A stretch of 64,000 bases of DNA, taken from positions 124,001-188,000 of the forward strand of contig NZ_BMVM01000014.1 of the NCBI RefSeq assembly GCF_014650715.1, given 5' to 3'. Shown piece after piece: positions 58,044 to 64,000 of this stretch. Every line of letters begins with the position of its first letter. Position 1 is the stretch's first letter. The position numbers and the translations under genes were made by a program. The notes below the pieces were generated by a model that ran no database searches, was not told the origin of the DNA, and was given only the letters and a program-made list of their open reading frames with translations. The DNA comes from Streptomyces bluensis (lineage in GTDB: Bacteria; Actinomycetota; Actinomycetes; Streptomycetales; Streptomycetaceae).

Positions 58044-58787
58044 ATGCCGAACGAGAGGTTACGTGCTGCGATGGCGGCTGGCGGCTGGACGTACAACGCC
58101 CTCGCGGACAAGGTCGAAGTCGATCCCAAGTCCGTCGAACGCTGGGTCAATCTGGGGCGTACGCCGCGCCGTGCCACGGCCATGTTGGCAGCGGAAACGC
58201 TAGGAGAAGACGTGCACGCTCTATGGCCCGCGCTCCGGCAGGCACGCCCTGCCCGCGCTGTCAGTCCGGAACTTGTGGCTCTCTACGACCAGCGGGCGGA
58301 CATCCCTGTGTCCACCTTCGTGGACATGCTGACCCAGGCCCGCGAGCAGATCGACGTGCTGGTGTACGCCGCCGTCTTCTTGCACGAGGCGTACCCGAGA
58401 CTCAACGAGCTCTTGAAGGAGCGAGCGGCTGAGGGCTGCGCAGTCCGTATTGCACTCGGCGACGCGGACAGTTCAAACGTCCAGCAGCGTGGCGACGAAG
58501 AGAAGTTCGGCCACGGGATCCAGTCCCGTTGCCGCCTCGCGCTGATGCACTATCGCCCCCTTGTCGGGGTACCTGGCATCGAGGTGCGGACCCATGCCAC
58601 TACGCTCTACAACTCCATTTACCGAGCCGATGATCAGGCATTGGTCAACGCTCATGTCTGGGGCGTGAACGCCTACGGTGCCCCCGTGTGGCATCTTCGG
58701 CGCAGCGGAGAGGGTGGCATGTTCGACACCTACGCCAGCAGCTTTGACGCGGTGTGGGAGACCGCGACGCCGGTAAGGGAAGGGTGA
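58044..58787 (+). CDS. XRE-family regulator with DUF5919-type C-terminal domain
   Basis: 247 residues. An N-terminal HTH (NALADKVEVDPKSVERWVNLG) is followed by a C-terminal domain of PLD-like/DUF5919 type (FVDMLTQAREQIDVLVYAAV; CAVRIALGDADS). Such proteins are common in Streptomyces, often beside Nudix genes; the ligand is unknown. ATG 58044 follows AGGAGAG. The next gene follows after a 2-bp gap. Confidence 0.78.
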   Translation: MPNERLRAAMAAGGWTYNALADKVEVDPKSVERWVNLGRTPRRATAMLAAETLGEDVHALWPALRQARPARAVSPELVALYDQRADIPVSTFVDMLTQAREQIDVLVYAAVFLHEAYPRLNELLKERAAEGCAVRIALGDADSSNVQQRGDEEKFGHGIQSRCRLALMHYRPLVGVPGIEVRTHATTLYNSIYRADDQALVNAHVWGVNAYGAPVWHLRRSGEGGMFDTYASSFDAVWETATPVREG

Positions 58788-58789
58788 CC

Positions 58790-59260
58790 ATGGCACGGAC
58801 CGAGTACTACGACGACCCAGCGGCGCCTGAGCCGAACAGCTTGGTGGTCGCCGCGTCCGCCGTGGTTACCGACAACGAGGGGCGCGTTCTCCTTCAGCGC
58901 CGACGGGACAACGATCTCTGGGCGCTCCCTGGCGGTGGCATGGAGATGACCGATTCACTTCCGGGAACGGCCGTCCGCGAGGTGAAGGAGGAAACGGGTC
59001 TGGACGTGGAGATCACCGGACTTGTGGGCACGTACACCGACCCTCGCCACATCATCGCCTACTCGGACGGTGAGGTGCGGAGACAGTTCAACGTCTGCTT
59101 CACCGCCCGCGTAGTCGGTGGTCGGCTCGCGATCTCAGACGAGTCCACGGAGCTGCGGTTCGTCCAATCAGAGGAGATTGATCAACTGCCGATGCACCAC
59201 ACGCAGCGACTCCGGATTCGTCACTTCCTGGAGCACCGTGAGCGGCCTTATCTCGGCTGA
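58790..59260 (+). CDS. Nudix hydrolase
   Basis: 156 residues that should hydrolyse a nucleoside diphosphate derivative. The Nudix box is GGMEMTDSLPGTAVREVKEE then TGL; the first Glu of the consensus (Gx5E) is Asp here, a mild departure, while the REVKEE metal-binding core is intact. It is translationally close to the XRE gene. Nudix genes are frequent AICE cargo and have been proposed to influence host development. Confidence 0.9.
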   Translation: MARTEYYDDPAAPEPNSLVVAASAVVTDNEGRVLLQRRRDNDLWALPGGGMEMTDSLPGTAVREVKEETGLDVEITGLVGTYTDPRHIIAYSDGEVRRQFNVCFTARVVGGRLAISDESTELRFVQSEEIDQLPMHHTQRLRIRHFLEHRERPYLG

Positions 59261-59481
59261 CCTCGCCGATCGGGATAACGGGTACTCAGCCGCATGGGCG
59301 CAGAAAGGCCGGTTGGACACTGCTGCCCGGCTCATGCCAGTGGCACCGGCGAGGGTGGAACGCTCCCAGGTGACACATTCTCCGGGTTGATGTGGGGCGC
59401 GGTTGGCCCCGATCCGGCTTGTCTTAAACCGGGCCGGGGAACCGAGAGGTTTGGCACACGGCCGTTGCGTAAGCTCGTTAC

Positions 59482-60108
59482 GTGCAGTGGCATCTGGTAC
59501 TCGGCTTCGTGGCCGCGGTCACACCCCTGACACTGATTCCCGGCACGAGCTTCACGCTGGTCACGCAGCAGGTGATCGCGGGTTCGCGGTCCGACGGTAT
59601 GCGCGCCGCGTTGGGCTCGGCGTGCGGGCTCTTGGTCCACGCGACGTTTGCTGCGGTTGGCCTGTCTGCCCTCGTCATGTCGTCTACTCAGGCGCTGACG
59701 ATGGTGAAGCTGCTGGGCGGCGTCTATCTCATCTGGTTGGGTGTGACCACGTGGCGTTCAGCATGTCGAGGCGAAGAACCAACGACACGCAGGCGATGGC
59801 GCCTGCTGTGGGCTCGACTCGGAGGCTTTGGTCAGGGGCTGTGGTCCAACGTCCTCAATCCGAAGGCTGCATCGGTCTATCTCACCCTGGTGCCGCAGTT
59901 CCTGACCTCCAGCCGCCCCATCGCGCCACAGATCGCGACGCTTGCGATCGCGCATATAGCCGTCGTGCTGGTGTGGCTGCTCTTCTGGGCATCCGTGATC
60001 GCTGTCGCGCGCACGGCATTTGACACACCACCATTCCGGCGTTGGATGAGTCGGCTTGCAGGAGCCGTGCTGGTCGCCTTTGGGGTTCGAGCAGCGACGG
60101 CAAGTTGA
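59482..60108 (+). CDS. LysE-family amino-acid/metabolite exporter
   Basis: 208 residues with about six membrane helices: VAAVTPLTLIPGTSFTLVTQ (family-type GTSF start), ALGSACGLLVHATFAAVGLS, LLGGVYLIWLGVTTW, IAHIAVVLVWLLFWAS and AGAVLVAFGVRAAT. LysE/RhtB exporters release amino acids or related compounds; the substrate is unknown. GTG 59482 has no ribosome site, so it may be leaderless. Cargo of the AICE. Confidence 0.87.
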   Translation: MQWHLVLGFVAAVTPLTLIPGTSFTLVTQQVIAGSRSDGMRAALGSACGLLVHATFAAVGLSALVMSSTQALTMVKLLGGVYLIWLGVTTWRSACRGEEPTTRRRWRLLWARLGGFGQGLWSNVLNPKAASVYLTLVPQFLTSSRPIAPQIATLAIAHIAVVLVWLLFWASVIAVARTAFDTPPFRRWMSRLAGAVLVAFGVRAATAS

Positions 60109-60460
60109 ACCTGCACGTCTTAGCCGTCCCGCAGCGGCCGGTCACGATGAAATGCGGCGCAGCGCCGTGATCAACTCGCCGAACTGACGAGCTCAACCCG
60201 GTGAGTGGGGGTTATCCAGGACGTCTCCGACGCCGTGATCACTCCAGTCATGTCAAGATCGTTTCACCGTGCCAGGCAGCTTTGCGAGGTGAGGCATGAG
60301 GTTCTCGCTCGCCGTTGCGGTTCGAATGCCCAGGGCGACCAGCACAGTTCACGCTAAGCGACTCCTCCCACGTGGGAACCGAGGTGTGTGAGGAATTGCC
60401 CGGTCCGGCGGTGCACGGCTTCCTCCGTTCGCTTCCGCGCGGGGATGAAAGAATCAGAAG
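60109..60460. other. 352-bp intergenic region in AICE cargo
   Basis: No gene is supported. A 12-bp palindrome TCCCACGTGGGA lies at 60366-60377, about 85 bp upstream of the epimerase gene, a possible operator. Confidence 0.45.
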
Positions 60461-61339
60461 ATGCGCGCGGAGCGGGGAAAAGGGGCCCCTGCTGGGGTGG
60501 TTGTGGTTACGGGAAGTTCGGGCCGGGTCGGATCGGCCCTGGCGGCGGCTTTCGACGCGGCTGGCTGGGTGGTCCGCGGCGTGGACCGTGTGCCCGGCTG
60601 TTGGACGAGTGCCATCGCAGACCTGCGAGATCGGCGTGTGCGGCGGACCGCATTACAGTCGGCTGATGTTCTGGTCCATGCCGCCGCGCTGCACGCCCCG
60701 CACGTCGGGCGCCTGACCGATGAAGAGTTCCGTGCCGTGAACGTCGGCGTGACTGCGGAACTGCTCAACGACGCTGCCCGCCTCGACGTCCGGCGCGTTC
60801 TCTACATCAGCAGCACGAGTGTCTACGGACACGCCCTGGTACCCACCGACCGCGCGGTCTGGGTGGACGAGCAGCTCACGCCGCTTCCCCGGGACATCTA
60901 CGACGAGACCAAACTGGCCGCCGAGGATCTCGTGGACGCCGGCAGCGTTTCCTCGGTCACGCTGCGCATAGCGCGATGCTTTCCGGAGCCACTGCCTGTG
61001 CTGGCCCGCCACCTGCTGCACCGGGCGGTCGACCTGGCCGACGTCGCGACGGCGGGGGTCCTGGCCGTGACGCACTCCACCGTGACCGGCAGGTTCAACA
61101 TCTCCGGGCCGCACCCGTTTCACCGAGAGGACTGCCTTGCCCTGCACCGTGATGCGGGCGCGGTCCTCGCCAGGCGGGCTCCGGACGTCTTCGAGGCATT
61201 CCGCGACCGGGGGTGGCCAGTGCCCGATCGCCTAGACCGGGTGTACGACTCGACCGCCGCCTCGAACGCCTTCGGATATCGCCCTGTTCGCGGAGTCCGG
61301 CAACTACTGCGCGATGCCGCTGATGGGCTGAGCGCATGA
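60461..61339 (+). CDS. NAD(P)-dependent epimerase/dehydratase (SDR)
   Basis: 292 residues, extended SDR family. Nucleotide-binding TGSSGRVGSALAAAF, active-site SSTSVYGHALV and YDETKLAAE (YxxxK), and substrate region FNISGPHPFHREDC. Acts on a nucleotide sugar or similar; the substrate is unknown. ATG 60461 follows GAAAGAATCAGAAG. Last cargo gene before the right att. Confidence 0.88.
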   Translation: MRAERGKGAPAGVVVVTGSSGRVGSALAAAFDAAGWVVRGVDRVPGCWTSAIADLRDRRVRRTALQSADVLVHAAALHAPHVGRLTDEEFRAVNVGVTAELLNDAARLDVRRVLYISSTSVYGHALVPTDRAVWVDEQLTPLPRDIYDETKLAAEDLVDAGSVSSVTLRIARCFPEPLPVLARHLLHRAVDLADVATAGVLAVTHSTVTGRFNISGPHPFHREDCLALHRDAGAVLARRAPDVFEAFRDRGWPVPDRLDRVYDSTAASNAFGYRPVRGVRQLLRDAADGLSA

Positions 61340-61667
61340 GCGTTCCGACGGCAGTCCCGCCGAGCGCGTGACCAACGCCGCCTCAATGGGCCCCGCACGC
61401 TTCCCCTGGGCCCGGCCGAAGACAGCATGCCAGGACCCACAGCAACGCCATAGCCGCTAGATCGGGATCAACCGGACCCGCATCAACTCGAACCTCATTT
61501 GCGGGACAATCCTTAGTGGATCTTGTGGACGCCGTCCGCTAGAGGCTGGAGGCCAGTGCGCTGACGGCAACCCTGACGGCAACGACGGCACACAGAGACC
61601 GTTGGTCGCGATCATCAGCGATCAGCCGGGAGGAAGGCGGAACCCCTGCCCAACAGCCTGCCCGATT
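61340..61667. other. 328-bp right end of the AICE
   Basis: No gene is supported. It contains the right-end arm-site candidates at 61562-61582, ~85 bp inside the right att repeat. Confidence 0.5.
61562..61582. promoter_or_regulatory. Integrase arm-type site candidates, right end
   Basis: TGACGGCAA occurs at 61562-61570 and 61574-61582, with a further partial ACGACGGCA copy. It matches the motif inside the left end. Confidence 0.5.
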
Positions 61668-61711
61668 CTACGGATCAGAAGGTTGCAGGTTCGAATCCTG
61701 CCGAGTGCACA
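61668..61711 (+). repeat. Right attachment repeat of the AICE
   Basis: 44 bp identical to 50099-50142. It contains the tRNA-Arg anticodon arm 3' part, T arm and acceptor 3' strand, but lacks the 5' half, so it is not a functional tRNA. Confidence 0.93.
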
Positions 61712-61716
61712 CAGGT

Positions 61717-61746
61717 CAGAGGCCCCGGAGTGATCCGGGGCCTCTG
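61717..61746. terminator. 12-bp hairpin beyond the right att
   Basis: CAGAGGCCCCGG (61717-61728) and its perfect complement (61735-61746) with T residues after it. Similar to the hairpin at 50148-50183, indicating that both elements carry a tRNA terminator. Confidence 0.8.
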
Positions 61747-61881
61747 AGTTTTTCCGGCTGTACAGCAGCGAAGTACAGCAACCGTGGCCGGAGCGGTTGG
61801 CAAGCCCGCGAGTAGGGTGTCCGCGCATGCCGCAGGGCGACCGGGGGGTCGAGGTATTGGTGCGGCGCGGGAGGGGCACTC

Positions 61882-62538
61882 ATGAAGATCAAACCCGGCA
61901 GAGTGGGACTCACCACCGTGGTGCTGGCTGCACTGGTGGGATGTGGAGCTCGCGCATCCGAGGGATCAGAAGACTCGACGAAGACGGAGCAGGCATCGAC
62001 AGCTTCTCCTTCAGAGGTGCCGTCGCCAGCGCAAGCCCGCCTCTCTCCTCAGGCTCTGCAGAGCCAGTGGTGGACATGGGCCATGTCCGAGCCTGGACGT
62101 ACAAACCCGGTCGCTGACGAGGACGGAAGCGAGTGCGGGCGTAACCAGCCGCAGGATGTGTGGTTCCTGGCGGGCACGTTCGGCACTCAGGCCAAGCGGA
62201 CCTGCAGTGTTCCTAACGGGGTACCTCTCGCCTTCCCCCTCGTGAACCTGATCGCCAGCCCGGCGGACTGCGCGGCGTTCATGAAGCCAGCCAGGGGATC
62301 CGCAGTTCTGGACGGTAAGAGGGTCGACTCGGAAACCATCGCAGGAGTGACAATCACTGCGCGGGGTGTCGCCGGCAATCCCGTCACAGGCACGGACGGG
62401 CGCTTTAGCGCTACCGGATGCGGCCTTTGGGTCCAGTTGCCCCCCTTGCAACCTGGACAGCACACGCTGACGATTCGCGGTCAGTCTGCGGATTTCTCGC
62501 TTGGTGTGGATTACTCCCTGACGGTGGATGCCGGGTAG
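61882..62538 (+). CDS. Lipoprotein of unknown function
   Basis: 218 residues. A signal peptide with lipobox LVGC (Cys21). The mature part begins after a Ser/Glu-rich linker, then QSQWWTWAMSEPGRTNPV, NQPQDVWFLAGTFG and RTCSVPNGVPLAFPLVN, a pattern shared by secreted proteins of unknown function in many bacteria. Four or more cysteines suggest disulfides. It is intact, unlike the int/rep genes next to it. Confidence 0.78.
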   Translation: MKIKPGRVGLTTVVLAALVGCGARASEGSEDSTKTEQASTASPSEVPSPAQARLSPQALQSQWWTWAMSEPGRTNPVADEDGSECGRNQPQDVWFLAGTFGTQAKRTCSVPNGVPLAFPLVNLIASPADCAAFMKPARGSAVLDGKRVDSETIAGVTITARGVAGNPVTGTDGRFSATGCGLWVQLPPLQPGQHTLTIRGQSADFSLGVDYSLTVDAG

Positions 62539-62550
62539 GAGAACGACACG

Positions 62551-62578
62551 CAGGAGACCCCGAGGTCGGGGTCTCCTG
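62551..62578. terminator. Bidirectional hairpin between lipoprotein and int remnant
   Basis: CAGGAGACCCCGA (62551-62563) and its complement (62566-62578) with a very short loop, between convergent genes. Confidence 0.75.
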
Positions 62579-62604
62579 GTGAGCAGGTCATGGTTGCGAG
62601 GTGC

Positions 62605-62940
62605 TCAGCTGGGGCGGCCCATGGCTTCGGACAGCTTGCCCAGTGCGGCGCGCACCTCCTCCTTGCTTGCCTCCGCGTAGACCTCCGTCGTCAGGGCGAT
62701 CTGCGAGTGCCGGAGAATGCCCTGTGCCACCTTCGGGTGCACCTTCAAAGCCACCAGGAGCGAGCTGCACGTGTGCCGGGTGTTCCTGAGCGGGATCACT
62801 CGCAATCCGGCACGGCGAGCGCGCAGGGCGAACATGCGGGTCAGGTTGCCCGGCTCGATGGGTGTTCCGTACTTCGTGGTGAAGACCAGGCCGTGCGTGT
62901 CCTGCCAGAGGTCACCGGCCGCTTTCCGGTTTCGTCCACC
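62605..62940 (-). pseudogene. Tyrosine integrase C-terminal fragment
   Basis: About 110 residues: RNRKAAGDLWQDTHGLVFTT, KYGTPIEPGNLTRMFAL, NTRHTCSSLLVAL (HxxR box) and QIALTTEVYAEAS (Tyr). All upstream parts, including the first catalytic Arg, are missing, and the frame runs directly into xis-derived sequence at about 62935. It cannot be functional. Confidence 0.82.
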
Positions 62941-63092
62941 CAGGACGGAAGGACGCGGCGGTTCCGGCCGACCTTGACGGAGCGGATTTCGCCGGAGAGC
63001 ACCAGGACTTTCGTCTTGGTGAGGCTGAAGCCGAGCATTTCGGCGACCTCAGCGGTCGTGTGCCACTTCCGGTGGATCGTCACCGAGGTCAT
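62930..63092 (-). pseudogene. Excisionase remnant fused to the int fragment
   Basis: MTSVTIHRKWHTTAEVAEML and SLTKTKVLVLSGEIRSVKVG then RNRRVLPSWVDE are an excisionase HTH. At WVDE the frame meets integrase sequence in another frame, so the end of xis and the first two-thirds of int were deleted. An in-frame extension of rep leads into its start without a stop. Confidence 0.75.
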
Positions 63093-64000
63093 GTTGTGCG
63101 CGAGGACGAGGGTGGTTTCGCCGTCCGGTGGGGTGGCCGGGGCCGCTTGGGCGCGGTGCCGTTCGGCGCGGGCGTCTCGGAGTGCGCCGAGGGTGGTGGA
63201 GTAGCGGCGGGATTTGGTGGAGAAGTGGCCGCGGAAGCCGAGCATGTGGGCCCAGGCGCGTAGGCGGAGGTCTGCCAGTTCGGGGCGTGCGCCGAGGGTC
63301 CAGGCGGTGCGGATCATGCGGCGGGCGTGGTCGGTGATCCGGGCCTGGGCCAGTTCGGCGAGGAAGCGGATCGGCCGGTCGAGGGTGCCGGTCGCGGTCT
63401 CGGCGCCCTTGGTGGCGTACTTGGCGATGTACGCGGCCACGGCCCGCTCGGTCAGCTCCTGGCCGCCGTCGAAGTCGGCGGAGCGGATCGGCGGACGTCG
63501 AGCTGGCGGCCGAAGGTGAAGGTGTGGGCCCGGCCGTCGATCTGCGGGCCGTTGACGCGTGCTGCGGTGGTGGCGGCGCGGATGGCGTGGGTGAGCAGTT
63601 CGGCCGCGGCCCAGGGCGGAGGGGACGTGTCGCCGCCTTCCGGGCCGTCGAGGCGGATGACCGCGTGGAAGTGGACGGCGCCACGCTTTTGGTACTCGGC
63701 GACCTTGGCGAAGGAGATGCGCGCGTGGTCGCGGAAGGCGCGTTGGGTGAGTCCGCCGCGCTTGGCGACCTCACGACGCAGGTAGATGGAGAGCCGGCGC
63801 CACAGGGCCCCGGCGTGTGCGTTCCAGAGCACGGCCGCTTCGTAGTCGTGCGTCTCAGGAGCGAGTGGTGTGCCCAGGGCGGAGTCCGTGACGTCGTGGC
63901 GGGTGCCGCAGCGGCAGGCCCGGCCGCTGGAGGGGCGGTTGTGGACCGGGCCGAAGTTCGGGGCTGTGAAGGTGGCGAAGACGCGCGGGTGCGTGGCGAC
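63093..64000 (-). pseudogene. RepSA-type initiator, frameshifted and truncated (runs off window)
   Basis: From the right edge: FATFTAPNFGPVHN, GTPLAPETHDYEAAVLWNAH, EYQKRGAVHFHAVI (HUH), then a frame change near 63488 (LDVR to IRSADFDGGQELTERA), and AAYIAKYATKGAET, HMLGFRGHFSTKSR. The last ~40 codons of a normal RepSA are missing; ETTLVLAHN is followed directly by the xis start. The gene is broken at two places. Confidence 0.82.

Larger units (their letters stand above)
50099..61711. mobile_element. Actinomycete integrative and conjugative element (AICE, pSAM2 type), 11.6 kb
   Basis: Bounded by 44-bp identical direct repeats of the tRNA-Arg 3' half (50099-50142 and 61668-61711). Gene order from the tRNA: int, xis, repSA, DUF2637 spd-type gene, FtsK-type tra, two small coupled genes (minus strand), then divergent GntR regulator and cargo (XRE/DUF5919, Nudix, LysE, epimerase). 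The core set for excision, rolling-circle replication and single-protein double-stranded DNA conjugation is complete and intact. Confidence 0.93.
61712..64000. mobile_element. Decayed second AICE, abutting the first (extends past window)
   Basis: Beyond the right att lie a terminator like that inside the first element, arm-like repeats (GTACAGCA at 61760-61767 and 61773-61780), a lipoprotein gene, and minus-strand int, xis and rep remnants in the order int-xis-rep. The layout mirrors the intact AICE. The far end is outside the window. Confidence 0.8.

Noticed and set aside
57176..58432. Long plus-strand frame (418 codons) in the AICE cargo
   Set aside because: It overlaps the XRE gene in another frame and the small minus-strand genes, crosses the terminator hairpin at 57451-57496, and has no domain content.
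61668..61740. Second functional tRNA-Arg at the right end of the AICE
   Set aside because: Only the 3' half of the tRNA is present; the acceptor 5' strand and D arm are missing, so it is an attachment-site copy.

Overview
The window is high-GC actinobacterial DNA, almost certainly from a Streptomyces chromosome. Gene content and order (serS, pheA, a Tat-exported DyP peroxidase with a copper-chaperone operon, pepP, several anti-sigma-type ATPases, a PP2C phosphatase, an S1C protease, tRNA-Ser/tRNA-Arg genes) are typical of the central core region. A perfect ParB-binding parS palindrome (43492-43507), a one-mismatch parS (6774-6789) and a cluster of DnaA boxes (4108-4462) suggest that the segment lies close to oriC, although oriC itself is not here.

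Layout. 1-5.5 kb: end of an ABC permease, HAD phosphatase, serS, pheA, with the DnaA-box cluster in the serS-pheA gap. 5.7-12.5 kb: a minus-strand extracytoplasmic copper and heme-peroxidase group (ycnI, Sco1, PCuAC, a CopC-CopD-YtkA fusion, dtpA). 12.9-23.6 kb: regulatory and housekeeping genes (two HATPase_c proteins, aminopeptidase P, GAF-PP2C phosphatase, a prim-pol domain protein, SEC-C protein, glycerophosphodiesterase, HtrA-like protease). 23.7-33.2 kb: accessory island beside tRNA-Ser(UGA), with a broken tyrosine integrase, IS5-type and XRE-like remnants, and an intact three-gene overlapping operon encoding a 1708-residue caspase / degenerate-HD / HSP90-type ATPase / winged-helix protein, a Cys-rich zinc-ribbon-like protein and a three-helix membrane protein. 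This is the best candidate here for a poorly described conflict (immunity) system. 33.2-43.5 kb: a second prim-pol protein, a small secreted protein, a five-gene operon matching the actinobacterial steroid propionyl side-chain pathway (ChsE2-ChsH2-ChsE1-ChsH1-Ltp2), a SigE-family sigma factor, a secreted SodC-family protein and an acyl-CoA ligase. 43.5-49.4 kb: a 1663-residue PAS protein with a decayed kinase core and a long disordered region, and a subtilisin-inhibitor-like protein.

49.8-61.7 kb: tRNA-Ser(GCU), then tRNA-Arg(ACG), which carries an intact-looking 11.6-kb actinomycete integrative and conjugative element (AICE) of the pSAM2 type bounded by 44-bp direct repeats of the tRNA 3' half. 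It has int, xis, repSA, a DUF2637 spread protein, an FtsK-type tra and two small coupled genes on the minus strand, a divergent GntR regulator with operator-like repeats, and cargo (XRE/DUF5919 regulator, Nudix hydrolase, LysE exporter, NAD-dependent epimerase). 61.7-64.0 kb: directly beyond the right att repeat lies a second, decayed AICE (lipoprotein, int and xis fragments fused by deletion, frameshifted rep), indicating tandem accretion at the same tRNA.

Products and positions come from reading motifs, start contexts and gene overlaps only; no database search was possible.
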